A stretch of 64,000 nucleotides of DNA from Aspergillus flavus (Eukaryota; Ascomycota; Eurotiomycetes; Eurotiales; Aspergillaceae): NCBI RefSeq assembly GCF_009017415.1, contig NC_092408.1, forward strand, positions 3,100,001 through 3,164,000, read 5' to 3'. The position numbers and the translations under genes were made by a program. Under the pieces are notes generated by a model. That model ran no database searches. It saw only the letters and a program-made list of their open reading frames with translations, and had not been told where the DNA came from. This document shows, piece after piece, positions 49,338 through 61,697 of this stretch (positions are counted from its first letter, which is position 1; every line of letters begins with the position of its first letter).

Positions 49338-49893
49338 TCCTGAGCCTATTCTCGCTTATGCCAAGCCGCCTCGCCAAAGGATGCTCTGATCGAAGTACGT
49401 AGTTTGATCGGAAGCCGGCGAAATCGGATAGACTAGACCACAAAGGGAAAGGTAGCTGAGGTCCACTGTTCCTAAAATAGAAGGCGGTACTTCATAATTC
49501 CGCGCTAGGAAAGACCGCTTGAACCTCGTAGCCAGGAAATACACCTTCAGTAGTAATTTATACCTCCTCTATCTCAGCCAATGCTTGTGGATTCAACATA
49601 AAACTTACTCAGAGTATTGAGACTTTTATGATTAATTATCCTAGCTAATAAAATTAACTTTGCATAAGCTGAATAGCACAACAGAATACCCCACCAGAAG
49701 GTCCAACATCCGATGAACCATCCCAGAAAATGTTCAAAAGTTCTGCCGGTTCAATGAACAGCTTAAACACTTGCCGCCTTGCTTGATCGGATTTAGCCTC
49801 AATTAATTGCGGAGATTCATCGTTCTCCGCACGAACAATCCAATTCCTATATATCCTTTTGACATAGATTTAACCCGACCTCTCCTCTGCATT
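49338..49893. other. Intergenic after dddP-like gene
   Basis: AT-rich 3' flank of the dddP-like gene and promoter of the next small gene. Nothing else is seen. Confidence 0.5.
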
Positions 49894-50264
49894 ATGGCCT
49901 CCACCCAGAAAGCACGACGTCTCATTCTAACCACCGCGGTGGTCTCAATCACCATCGCCGGAACGCTCTACGGCGCCGGTATCAAGACCGAACAAGAGGT
50001 TACTCAGGTATGGCTATAGAAAATCCCATTAATACTTCCCCGCCTGTTTCAATTGGCTAATCTTCGTTTTCTCCCCGTGTTTAGACAGTCCAGAAAAAAG
50101 AGGAAGCTTCAATAGACGAACGAATTGCGTCTCTTCGGGGAATGCGGCAAAATCTAGCGGCGAAGAAAGAACTTGTTGAGCGGCAGATTAACGATTTAGA
50201 TGCTCGAATTGAGGAAAGGAAACGGAAAGGCATCGACGGATCGAAGAGGGAACCATCTTCATGA
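49894..50264 (+). CDS. Small single-pass membrane protein with coiled coil, unknown function
   Basis: Two exons (49894-50007, 50085-50264; intron 77 bases, GTATGG...TTTAG) give 97 residues. A basic N-terminus (MASTQKARR) precedes one hydrophobic segment at about 10-29 (LILTTAVVSITIAGTLYGAG). A charged helix at about 45-85 (IDERIASLRGMRQNLAAKKE, then VERQINDLDARIEERKRK) looks like a coiled coil. The form recalls small mitochondrial assembly factors, but I do not recognise the family. The spliced frame and short intron support a real gene. Confidence 0.6.
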
Positions 50265-51073
50265 TAGCTGAATAAGAGATAAATAATGGTTACGGACTTA
50301 AGTTGGAGGTTGGTGTTCCTTGAGAAGACGATTTTGCTATTCGGCCTGTTGCGCAACCCCAATACTTATCCTTTTTGCGCAGACAATATGCCATGCGATT
50401 ATCTATAAGACTATAATGTGGGATACTTCTTCGGTATATCAAGCCCTACGTTGGGCTTGCTGGTATCTACCGGGGTGGTTTGCCTTCCGTGGTTTCGATG
50501 GGCAGGCTGAACTTGTTTGAGGTTTGGTTTGACGACGAGCTCACTACGGCCCTTGCCGTGCTCGATCATCTATTGCTTCGCACATTGCTCGGCAGTCTTT
50601 ACGCATTTACGTCTAGGTTGGACTAAAGAACGTTACAAGGTTGCTGCAACTCGAGAGCAGGCAGGTATGAGGGAACGAATCACTTAATTTAAATAAGTGC
50701 ATGGGTCGATCTCTGGCCGCGCGGATGCTGTGCATCCTCAAAATAGATTTTTCCAGACCCAGTTGCTTAACCGGGATATGGTACAACGATGAGCACCAGT
50801 CAATTACATCTAAAGATGTTTCAATTGCAATCTCATGTTCTATTTCTAATGAACGTTGCGCCATAGGGGTATATTCAACTTAGATCGCCTGTATAGATAT
50901 GTGCGTCTTCCAGTACTGGACTGGATAACCTCTCAGTGTAACACCAGAGGCTTGACAAATGAAAATAGAAGTATATAAAAAGATAAAACGAGGGTCGCTG
51001 GCCCAACAAGTTATGGCTTGCATGTCGTGCTCTTCCACAGTCAGATAACAACCAAATCATCATACATCATACA
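50265..51073. other. Convergent intergenic region, no gene seen
   Basis: It lies between the small membrane-protein gene and the 3' end of the lipase gene. The open frames (up to 83 codons) have no recognisable features. Confidence 0.5.
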
Positions 51074-54000
51074 TCAATCATCCAAAATTCCGCGCGAGAG
51101 CGCCGCGAGGCTTGCTTCATAACGTGCAGGATTGTGGTCACTGAACATTCCTGATCCGAATCTCATTTCTCCAAAGACGGATTCGACGTCTCGAATAAAC
51201 TTGAGCTGGACTCTCGTTGCAGGACGACCTAGCCGCGGATGGCCATCATCACCCATACCCGACGTGAAAGCATCCCGCTGCAAGACACGCATGGTTTCGA
51301 CCACGAATACCTCCCCCGGGGGCATCAGCTTAGGCGCGAGCATTTCCTCTCTGAGCATTTTGAGAGTCTTCCATGCCCAAGCGTCCTCACCAATCCCGTC
51401 ACCAGCATGCTGGACTATAGGCGGCTCGTTGACGTAGAACTTATTAACGATACTCTGCCGCAAACTGTTCCAGACACGGCCTTGTACGTGCGACTTGGTT
51501 CCTGAAACGTCACTCTTGAAAGCCACTGACACCGTATGCATGTCATGCAAAATTCCTAAAGAAAGGCTGGGTACCACATCATGACCGTTAACAATTGTTG
51601 TAATTAACCCACGTGTCGCACGGCGAAGAAAAGGGGACATGGCTGCAGGCGGACCATATGCGTACACATGTATAGGTCGTCCCGAGGGAAGAAAACACGC
51701 CGTTTGGTTGGTGTCGCTGCTTCCAGTTAGGAGCAAACGTTGCGCGGTGGCTTGATATGAAGCAGTCACAAACGATGTCCCGTAGCCATCATTCGTAGGT
51801 TCCGATATCATCGTAGCTAATAGTGCAGCAACACCTCCGCCTAGCGAGTGACCGCAGAGTACCACGCCATAATCTGGGAATTCCTCCAAGGCAGCTCTGA
51901 TTGTAATCATAACTTTACCACCTCCCCCCATCAACAGTCGTTGCGCAGAAGCATGCATGCCCTTATGAACTTTCCAGCTCTTTCCTTGCCATTCCAGGTC
52001 ATCATAATCACAGGTCATATCTGTGAGGATATCTTCGAAGCCCCATGTTCCCCTAAGTGTCAAGACAACGGCCTTCGATTCATGATCTAGAAACAGGTAA
52101 TGGACCAGAGGAAACCCGGTCTCCGTCTCTCCAGCAGCATTTGACCCACCCGCGGGATCGACAAAGGATGATAGAAGGATTGTCGAAGCTGGTAGGCCGG
52201 TGTGGTCCGAAAAGTCGCTGTGCTCGCGACTGTCAGATTCCTGATATGCAAGAGCCTTGGTCGTTGGTGGAACACCCATGACTTTGAGGGCATTTGATCC
52301 ATAAGATGCCGAGGAAAACCGGAGGAAACGCCTGATATTTTGCACAAAATGCTTTTCGGGAAATATTCCTGGAACAAGTCCATCGCGGCTTAATGCTTGT
52401 ATAGTTTCCATATCATCGTAAGCACTCTTGCGGGACCGATGCGCAAGTATGAGTGACGTCTCTGAACCAGCCGTGGCTAAGGAGTATATGCTGGGAGTAA
52501 ACGTATGAGAGCTTCTGTGTAAATGTGAGGAGCTTGGACGTCCATCATTGACAGACACAGACATGTCCGCCTCAGATCGTGTGACGGACATAGAACTGCT
52601 GCTACGCACATGTGTCCTCACACCGGCAGAAGATCTCGGGCGCACGTTTGTAGAATAAGCATCTGTTTGCTTCATGAAAGATTCTTCATTCTTCTCATGT
52701 ATCGCATAAAACTCAGGCATCGGACCCCTTTCGGGGGGCATTTCTCGTACGCTAGTACCTCGTGCTGTTGAAGGGACAGACAGTCGAGAGCTTTGTAAAG
52801 GCGATCTTGGTGAGCCTCGGTTCGCTACGGACGAAACTCGAGCCTTTGAAGGAAGTGGCGGCTTTTCCGATTTTGCTTCTGCGGTAGGTTTCGGAGATTG
52901 TTTGGGAGCTGATGGTTTTCTTTCAGGGACATAGCCTTTAGAACCCTTGCTGCGTTGGACGGAATGAACCGGTGGCGTGCTAGACTTTTCCTTAACCGAC
53001 AGTCGCTTACTCTGACCACTTCTTTCAACACTCGCCGGTTTCACTTTCTGTGCAATCCTCGTCAGGGAGCCTTTCCCAAACGAACCTTTCGAGATAGTGT
53101 CGGCTTCGTTTGAGGCGGTTCGAGTAGATTCTGTGCTATATCTTTTAGAGCTATTTGAATCAGCGAGTAGCGTTGGCTCGTATGAAGATTTACCCAGTCC
53201 ATTGGTTCCCGGAAAACGACTGTTTCGATGGCTGCCATCTTCAATTTCAGTTTGGATGGTTTGTATTGGTTTGTCTTGGGGTTTAGCATGACGGTGATCT
53301 GCGACAGTTGATTCGGCGTCAGGGAGTGAGTCAGTAATCGCAATACCTTGACTCAAGTAAGGACTCTGGTCGCCATGGTCAGAACTGATCTCGTATATAC
53401 CCGAGATATCGTCTCCACGTGATAGCCTCACGTCTGCGCTTTGAGATTTATTGAAAGCCGTTCGAAAAACAACAGTGTGCTTGGGAAATTGGGGAGGACT
53501 CGATCCTCCACTGCTGCCAAGGCACTGGTCGTTACGGAACCTTTCCTCAATCACCATCGTACCGGGCGGAGCAGCAATCTCTGCGCTGTCGTCATCATAA
53601 ATATCGACTGTAATAGTACGTGCAGTGACTAGGTCAGTCTTTATCGAGGCACGACAGCCTTGAGGAAGCTGCTTCATAATATACAACCGAATGTCATCGT
53701 CGGACATTTGATGGTCTCCTGGGGGAAGCGAAAGGGGATGTTTCTCGGCCATATCACCCCTACTCGCCGGACGCTGCACAGCATCGAAGGCTTCTTCGTC
53801 ATTTCCGGGCGATATGAAAGACGAGCGCCTCGTCTCATCGTGGAATTCGCTCCGAGGCCTTCTCGTAAGTTCTATCTGATGCATCCCAACAACATCTGCT
53901 CTGACCCCATTATCTAAGATGACAACATCCCAGATGGCCTCCTCCCCACCATTCGTACGTATTTGTCGTTCGGTGTTTTTTCTTCCCCAACGCTGAAGCA

Positions 54001-54685
54001 TGGCGAAGCCAACTGTGCCTATTAAGAGGTCACCGACACCAATGTTATCATCAGTCATAGACTCAACTCTTGGGTTCCGAAATTCTCTTCGGATAAGTGT
54101 TATGATGGCAGCTATTGCCCTTGAAGACTCAGTTGAGCCAAGTATTGCATCAAGGGTAGACAAAAGCGCCTGGGACATATTTGAAGCAGATGAGAGAGTT
54201 GTGGAAGAGAAATGAAACGTTGCAGCGACGAAGAACGATGCAGACGTGACCGACTTGTGCAGAGCGGCAAGCTAAACATAACTCAGCTAATGTAAGTCAA
54301 TTGGAGTAGACGCTAGATTTAAACTTACGCTTCGCTCTAGTATAGATTCTGCTTCTACTCTGCCATGTTCTCCGCTACTCCTCGTAGCCACATCCCGCCC
54401 GGCTCTTGTCAGGACGCCTTCAATGACTGCTCTACTGAGCTCCAATCCCGTCAGTGTGGTGGCTCTTGCTCCATCGATGGCCACTCCTCCGAAGAAAGTC
54501 CCGACTCGGAGAGAAAGCGAAGTGGACTGGGTAACAAAGGAAACAATCGAAGCCACTGGACGTGGAAGTAGAGTTGCGCCTGAGGTTGCGGGTATATGGC
54601 TTGCGCCGTCACCCTGGGCCACTTCTAGATCAGGTTGGGTCTCAGCTCGCCTCAACATAGGCACAAGGCCGAATATATTAGGCAT
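51074..54685 (-). CDS. Large class-3 lipase domain protein (diacylglycerol-lipase-like)
   Basis: Two exons (54685-54329, 54271-51074; intron 57 bases) give 1184 residues. Residues about 400-720 are disordered and rich in Ser, Pro, Lys and Arg. The C-terminal third is a Lipase_3 alpha/beta hydrolase: VVLTLRGTWGFEDILTDMTC, the nucleophile elbow GHSLGGG with Ser near 928, YAYGPPAAMSP, a likely catalytic Asp in NGHDVVPSLSLG (near 1017), and a candidate His near 1165. This layout resembles sn1-specific diacylglycerol lipases. The N-terminal exon has moderately hydrophobic stretches but no clear four-helix bundle as in animal enzymes. Hydrolysis of diacyl- or monoacylglycerol at membranes is inferred. 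The frame is open throughout. Confidence 0.82.
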
Positions 54686-55264
54686 CGCGAATCATTAAAC
54701 TGTTCACTTGAACTTTCTTTCGTATTGCATTAAAAGAGTGTTTAGAATCCATGAGCGAACGTATTCAGAAACGAAACAGGAAGAACTACTTTCGTGGCCA
54801 CGGCGATAAGACAATAGATAACTAAAGTAAGTATGCTTTGCCAAATCAGACCGTCAGATGTTGCGTCAGTGACCGGGTTCCTGGCGGAAGGGCAATGAGG
54901 TGTAGTCTTGTAGATCAGCACCAAGCGGCAAGGTACAAGTCATCCTCCGCCTTCCGAGCCTTAAATCAGGGGGAAAACACGTTGAGGAGTCGAATATTTG
55001 ACATGTGATTTTCAGCTCTTCCCCCCCCAACAAAGTATTAAAAATCGAACTCCTTTGGATCCGGTTCATGATTGGCATTTCTAAATACACACTAAGGCTA
55101 TGGATTCAGAACTTTATTTGCGATCATTATTTGTTTTCACAATTCGTTCATGGGCCTTGCATTACTATTTTAGATTCCCCTCGCCGATTTCCGTGGCCGA
55201 GGAAGAACATTGAGCTTATGAATGACAGACCACTATACAACCCAATAAGAATCATTCGGTCTTG
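54686..55264. other. Intergenic between lipase and hydroxyacid oxidase genes
   Basis: Promoter of the leftward lipase gene and 3' flank of the next leftward gene. Nothing else is seen. Confidence 0.5.
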
Positions 55265-56642
55265 TCACATCATAGCCTTCATATCTCCTGGGTACTGGAC
55301 TTTCCTAACTCTATCTCGAGTACATTCGGCGACGGTGCAAATGCCGGACAAACTCATAGTCTGCCACAGATCTGCCAGCAGTCCTTTCATGACAGATTTG
55401 GCTCCCTCTCTTCCGTTGATTGCAAGACCATATATTACAGGTCTGCCTACAAACACTGCCTTGGCCCCTAAACAGAGGGCTTTCACGACGTCTGCACCAG
55501 TCCTGACCCCGGAATCAAATAGGACCGTCATCTTGTCACCGACGGCTTCAACAATCTCAGGAAGCACATCCAAAGAACCGATGGCACCATCCACTTGTCG
55601 ACCTGTAGAGCGTCAATAATCAAAAGGAACAATATTAACAGGTTGTTATTATATACGTACCTCCATGGTTAGAAACAACGATACCGTCACATCCAGCTTG
55701 GAGAGCAAGCTCTGCATCCTCTACATGCTGGATCCCTTTGAGAACGATTGGTCCATCCCAGTTCTTCCGTAGAAAAGCGATATGCTCCCACGTATGAGGT
55801 CGGCCAGGGAACACGTCAGAGATCCAAGCCCGAGATGCTCCGACAATATCTTCTTCTAGTTTAGAGCCGGATTCCTTCTCGAACTTTGCACGAAACACCG
55901 GGTCAGAGAAGCCGATTTGGTTGCCAACGCCCTTGATAAATGGGACATAAGCATTGTCCAAATCGGCCGGTCGCCAGGCAAGGGACCAAGTATCCAAAGT
56001 GACTACGAGAACAGAAAAGCCATTGTCTTTAGCACGCTTCAGTAGTGAGAGCGTGACGTCATCATCTTGGGGCCAGTAGAGTTGAAACCATCGTTTTCCG
56101 TCCCCATTTGTCTCGGCCACCTCTTCAATGGAACTAGTGCTGGCTGTACTAAGGGTATACGGGACTCCGACTTCTGCACATGATTCGGCTAGACCCGTCT
56201 CTTTATCCTCATGGAACAAGCTCTGGACACCGACGGGTGCCATCAAGACCGGGTTCGGGTACTTTTGACCAAAGAGCTCTACCGAAAGGTCCTGATTATC
56301 CACCTATACAATCTTATCAGTCAGCGAACGGAAAGAAGAGATTCTCGCACTCAACAAACCTGTCTCAGCATTCGTGGAATACTATATACATTATGTCAAC
56401 TACCGTACAATGTACGTCCGATCGCAGGCTTACATTTTCCATTGACGAAACGCCAGCCGATTGCTGTCCATGGTAGCCTTTTCACCGGCTCCCCCAGCAA
56501 CATAATTGAAAGATCGGACACCTAGTGCCTTGCGCGCCTGTTCCTCGAGAAGACGAGGGTCCGTAGTGACATTCGGCTGAACACTTTCTATGGCCCCACG
56601 GCCATAGATGACGGACTGGTAATCGCCATACCTTTCAGGCAT
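55265..56642 (-). CDS. FMN-dependent 2-hydroxyacid oxidase/dehydrogenase (lactate 2-monooxygenase-like)
   Basis: It oxidises a 2-hydroxyacid such as lactate through FMN. Four exons (56642-56434, 56381-56360, 56303-55661, 55602-55265) give 403 residues; exon 2 is only 22 bases. The TIM-barrel landmarks are FNYVAGGAG (Tyr47), MAPVGVQSLFH, LSTASTSSIEEVA, FQLYWPQDDD, VTLDTW, the active-site SNHGGRQVDG (His290 and Arg293), and FDSGVRTGADVVKALCLGAKA split over the FMN phosphate site. There is no cytochrome b5 domain and no transit peptide, so it is not the mitochondrial L-lactate:cytochrome c type. Length and the LAWRPADLDNAY insert favour the lactate monooxygenase-like branch. It is divergent from an MFS permease gene, which may carry its substrate. 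Confidence 0.88.
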
Positions 56643-57916
56643 TTTGGATGGTTCTGAATACTAGTCGGAGTTATGCTCGTAAATGGCCAAGTAGTCCGAT
56701 CGTGATCATCGCAATGTTATTATACTTGGAGCTAGTAGTTACAGGGTCAAAGGGGGGTAAACCACGTGAGCTCTGTTTACCTCGGAAACTGGGATATACT
56801 CGGCAATGACGTTACCAGGCATGAACTGTTCTATGATTATATCTCATATTCCTGGAAGAGGTTGTTCAAAACAAGAAAAATGAAGAAAAGAAAAGAAAAG
56901 AAAAGCATTTAACAAGCATAAAGAGTGGTCTACTTTACCACGATCTTCATTACCCGCCAATATAACTTCACGTGGCGAGCTAATTCTATATCTATAAGTA
57001 TTGAGTTAGCATTAGATGATGGTTGACACAAGAACATTCCCAATGATGGAAATTTGAGTTGGACTGTCCTGCTGCCATTACACGTAAGCACTATCACCCC
57101 TTGCTTGACATGACATGTAAGAGAGAAGTGTACCACCAAACTGGACATGCAATTTATGGTTCATGCATTAAAGTCGAAAGCGGCATTTTGCTCTGCGGGA
57201 CAGCGGCAAATCACACTGCTTATCTTTCAGGGTCTTTTCCGGGATCTTTAAGTTTCAGCCTCGACCATGTTCTGTGTCATACCAAGATGTATCCTTGCTT
57301 GAACCATTGAGGTATTGATGTAAAAAATGACAATGTGAGAGGCAAAATACCCGGAATTACTAATTTGTTGCCGTAACTTGAATGGCTGCAGAATGAGAAT
57401 TGTATTGAATGAGAAAAATTTCAATAGCCGGAGCGTAAAACTTTAACCATCATCCCACACCGGGACCAATAGTGGGGTGCGAAAAAAACATGGTCCACTA
57501 GTCTAAACATGAGCTAATTTGCCATTATCAAGCAAATAAAATGATTCATCCATTGCTTTCTTCAAAGATCCTCTGTTCCTGAATGATCTTCTCCAGGACC
57601 CTAGTCTGTTGCCTCACTTTAATCCTCAGGGATCTTTAGAGCAACTGCAAGATCGGTGGTCTTGGCATTCTGCTCACTATCACGCTCAGGTTTGAAGCAA
57701 CCGGGGCGCGGGGTTCCCTTCTTTCGGATACTTTTGCCTCAGTGATCCAATCTTCTGCGCAATGCAAGGACTGTCGGTGTGATTGTGTGTTCAGACACTG
57801 GGGCCTGATCAGAGACCTTACTCTCTTTCTACGAGTCGCTTCTCTTGAAGATCGTCGCTATTCAGAGGAACAGAGACCAAAATTAAGTACATCTGTTGAA
57901 ATTTTGAGCGGCAACC
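56643..57916. promoter_or_regulatory. Divergent promoter of hydroxyacid oxidase and MFS permease genes
   Basis: 1.27 kb between opposing start codons. It holds an AAAAG microsatellite (56884-56905) and a CACGTG core near 56764. No clean inverted CGG pair is seen. Confidence 0.4.
56884..56905. repeat. AAAAG microsatellite
   Basis: About four tandem GAAAA/AAAAG units, the same unit as at 19372-19406. Confidence 0.8.
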
Positions 57917-59604
57917 ATGGAGTACCGAAGTGAGCCGAAACCGGACGTTGAATCACCCCGACAGGGCAACACCATGATGGTACCCCAGGATACCGACACC
58001 GGGTCCTCTTTTCTTGAAGGGGAGAGTGAAAAGCATTTGCTCTGGAAAATCGATATACATATCTTACCCATGGTTGTGCTTCTCTATTTATTCAGCTTTC
58101 TGGATAGAGGTTAGTTCCCCGTCTTATATCCATAAGGATATTGCGTCTATCTACTGCTTAATCCTGCCCGAATGTTGGCCTGCTGACACGTATCTATTAC
58201 AGTGAACATTGGCAACGCTCGACTGTATGGCCTAGAAGATGACCTGGGCCTGGTTGGTAACCAGTACCAGGTCGCTGTATCTATCTTATTTGTAACCTAC
58301 TGTGTATGGATGACCCTGAAATCTGTGGGCACTGCAAGGTTCCTGACCGTTCAATATAGCTATTTGAAGTACCATCGAACCTGGTCCTCAAGAAACTTCG
58401 GCCGTCACGCTACATTGCATCGATCTCGGTTATTTGGGGTATCATAGCAACCCTAACAGGAATCACCCAGAACTATGGAGGGCTGATCGCTTGCCGTCTT
58501 CTCCTAGGTTAGTAACAGTCTCGGTTCTACAGTAATACCAAAATACTGATGAACACAGGTGTTGTGGAAGCCGGACTATTTCCCGGACTTATAACATATC
58601 TCACCTTATTCTATAGCAAGCGTGAACTTGCTCTCCGGACAGGGTATCTTTTTAGCAGTGCGGCAGCAGCTGGAGCGTTTGGCGGGCTTCTAGCGTATGC
58701 AATCGGGTTCATGGATGGTATCAGCGGACTTCGAGGCTGGCGATGGATCTTGATACTGGAAGGTATCCCAACCGTACTCCTAGGAGTGGTGGCGTGGTTC
58801 GTTCTAGCCGATGAGCCTGACACAGCTTATTACCTCAACGAAGAAGAAAAGGCCCTCGTGCTCCGCCGGCGGATGCGCTACGTAGGTCAAACGGCATCTG
58901 CGCAGAAGTTCCACTGGGCGGACGTCAAAGAAGGCGCACTTGACTGGAGGATCTGGGCGTTTTCCATCGCTCAGTTTGGTATTGATACCATGCTTTATGG
59001 CTATAGTACTTTCCTTCCCACCATCATCAAGGGTATGGGCTCATGGTCGACGCCTGAAGTGCAGGCACTAACAATTCCATGCTATGCGCTTGGGGCCTTG
59101 GCCTATTTGGTGACCGCTTGGGTCAGCGACCGAACTCAGCGCCGCGGTCTGTTCATCTGCATTTTCTCCGCAGTCTCCGTCGTCGGCTACGGAATTTTGA
59201 TTTCTGATACATCCTCGGGGGTGCATTACTTCGGCGCATTGCTCATCGCCCTGGGGCTGTATGTGGCGGTTGGGTTGCCACTCGCATGGCTTCCTACTAC
59301 GCTTCCTCGCTATGGGAAACGTACCTTCGCTACCGGCTTACAGCTCACGTTTGGCAACATCAGCGGTGTCATGTCACCGTTCTTGTACAAAAATAACGAA
59401 GCGCCTCGGTATGTCCGAGGAAATGCCGTGACGTTAGGTCTTGTGGGATTTGCAGGAATAGTATATGGACTAATGTGGTTCTACTACCATCAGAAGAACA
59501 TGCGCAGAGTCCAAGGCTTCGAGGACGAGAAGGTTGCTGGGATGACCGACGAGGAGATTGAGGAACTGGGAGATAAAAGTCCTCGATTTATTTATAGCAC
59601 GTAA
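57917..59604 (+). CDS. MFS permease, Dal5/anion:cation symporter type
   Basis: A plasma-membrane proton symporter, probably for an organic anion or vitamin-like acid. Four exons (57917-58109, 58203-58303, 58360-58507, 58559-59604) give 495 residues. The family hallmark falls at the first junction: YLFSFLDR then VNIGNARLYG. Further motifs are NQYQVAVSILFVTYCLFEVPS, LRPSRYIA, TGITQNYGGLIACRLLLGVVEAGLFPG and YLTLFYSKREL. About twelve membrane segments are expected, with a long central loop after ADEPDTAYYLNEEEKALVL. Introns are 51-93 bases. The substrate cannot be read from sequence; nicotinate, allantoate, pantothenate and other acid permeases share this fold. It is divergent from the hydroxyacid oxidase gene. 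Confidence 0.87.
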
Positions 59605-59991
59605 ATGTATAGTATATAGAGCTACTGCTGTGGAACTAAGATAGACAGCGATCAGATGTTTTCAGCTAAGGATATACTCATGTTTTGTGTATATATTGTC
59701 CAGTTGTCAATAGGTCAGTATTGAAACGACAACCCACGAGACCTTATAAGAATGAAATCCGCGATAGTGCGCCATGCTTTTAAAATCGATTATTAGAGAA
59801 TAATCGAAAAAATTTATCATGGACTGAAGTGCCCTGAGTGGAGGGGGTGTCACTTGATTGTTTCACTGCTTATAGCGGGCTGCAATAAAATGTCTCGGCA
59901 ACCAAGTTGATTTAATCCCTGCAAACCACTTGCTAACAACCACCTTCTATCGCCTTGGTAATCTATCGCATGTCACCCCCATTATACCAAG
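59605..59991. other. Intergenic, promoter of acid phosphatase gene
   Basis: 387 bases after the permease stop, AT-rich, with no other feature seen. Confidence 0.5.
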
Positions 59992-61697
59992 ATGCTGAAT
60001 GTGACATCACCATGGGCATTAATTCTTTCCCTTTTGACTGCGATTGTTAGTATTTCCTATTATGATAACAACCCATCTGCTCCCGAGATTAGGTCGCCTC
60101 ATTGCGCAAGCTGGAACGCCTGGTACAACCCACTCCGATCAGGCCAGGTCGGATATCAAGCCAACGATTGGAACATCCTCTACCACCTGGGTGGCAATGG
60201 ACCATGGATAGAGAAGATTGACGAGCTTGAAACGCCGGGCCTTGAACCCCCAAAGGGTTGCGTCATTGATCAAGTACATATGGTACGGTTGGCTTGCATA
60301 CCTTATAGTCGTTGATTCGAATCCGAATTATCACTTGAGTCAGTTTGCAAATTAATACTAACTGCTAACAGATCTCTCGTCATGGGGAACGATATCCGAC
60401 CAAATCTGCTGGGAGTCGTATGTCTACCACCATGTTTGGCATATTATAGAGCCTACTGTTCCTAACGTCTATTCCAAGGTCACCTCGCACTTCTAAATCG
60501 AATAAAGGAAGCAAATGTAGTTCTTAATGGCTCACTATCATTCTTGAACAATTGGACATATTTTACCGATGAGCCACAGAAAGACTTTGACCAGCTGACC
60601 AGAACTAGTCCGTATGCTGGCACTCTGCAGGCTTTCTCAACAGGTATCCGCTTCTTAACGCGATACGGACACTTATTACCACTCCATGGGACGACAAGAT
60701 TATGGGCAAGCGAGTGTAACCGCGTGATAGAAACAGCCCAGCATTTCGCGTCTGGATTCTTCGGCCTGGATTGGGAAAAGACTGAAAAGGCTGCGTTGGA
60801 GATCATCCCCGAGACCCTCGAGCGAGGTGCCGATACACTGACTCCGGGCGATACATGCCCAAAATACATCGAAGATCCTGCGAAAGGCCATGACAATGGT
60901 GTCAATATGCTTGCTCTGTTTCAAGATGTGTACATTCCAGCTATTGCAGAGCGACTAATCAATGATGAGAACAACTCGGCACTTGGATATTTAACCAATC
61001 TAGAGGTCTACGGTATGCAGGAAATGTGCGGATTCGAGACCCTATCTCGCGGGTCAAGTCCTTGGTGCGATATATTTACTCATGATGATTGGGAGAATTT
61101 TGAGTATGCCCGTGATTTGATTCACTACTACCGTGCTGGTCCAGGCAACCCGTATGCTGGTGCTATGGGTTGGCTCTGGCTCAATGCTACGACTGGTCTT
61201 TTACGGTCTGGGCCGGAAGCTGGTACTATGTTCTTCAGTTTGTGGGTGGCATCGTAACTTTTATGAATCAAGTGATTGAGAAAATACTGACATCCTAGTT
61301 TAGCGTTCATGATGGGGATATCGCTCCCTTGGTCACAGCAATGGAGATATTGAAAGATCCGAAGTATGATCCATTCCTGCCGACCACACATAGGGTGGAA
61401 GACCGCGTCTGGCGTACCTCGTCCGTCATGCCAATGGGCGGAAGGATCGTTTTTGAGAGATTGACTTGTCCGACTTCATCGGCGAAGGACCCCAGTGGTG
61501 AAGAGGCCTTTCTTCGGGTTAATATAAATGATAAGATTGTGCCACTGCCATACTGCAAATCTGGGCCTGGGCTGTCGTGTCCGTTGAAGGAATTCGTTGA
61601 TCATGTAGAAAGACGAAGATCGGAAGTGGGAGACTTTGGAGAAGTGTGCGGACTAGAAAAGGACGTTGGATATATAACATTCTTACGACAGGGCTAG
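59992..61697 (+). CDS. Secreted histidine acid phosphatase (phytase B-like)
   Basis: It releases phosphate from phytate or other esters outside the cell through a phosphohistidine. Four exons (59992-60282, 60372-60417, 60479-61241, 61304-61697) give 497 residues. A hydrophobic signal or anchor covers about 5-22. RHGERYP (100-106) contains the nucleophile His101 and is completed at the exon 1/2 junction. The acid-base HD pair is 369-370 in FVHDGDIAP, where many family members have HDTN. SECNRVIETAQHF, LGGNGPW near the start and VPMGGR-like SVMPMGGRIVFERLTC are also typical, with paired cysteines. It is closer to the pH 2.5 acid phosphatase group than to PhyA. The last intron uses GTGGGT. Confidence 0.88.

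Noticed and set aside
55005..55619. 204-codon rightward open frame over the hydroxyacid oxidase 3' end
   Set aside because: It is the antisense shadow of the conserved FMN enzyme exon 4 and its 3' flank.
60300..60330. tRNA-like TTCGAATCC T-loop motif
   Set aside because: It lies in the first intron of the acid phosphatase gene, and no acceptor stem or anticodon arm can be drawn around it.
61291..61303. First AG (CCTAG) as acceptor of the last acid phosphatase intron
   Set aside because: It would shift the HD motif out of frame. The next AG, five bases on, gives the conserved FVHDGD.
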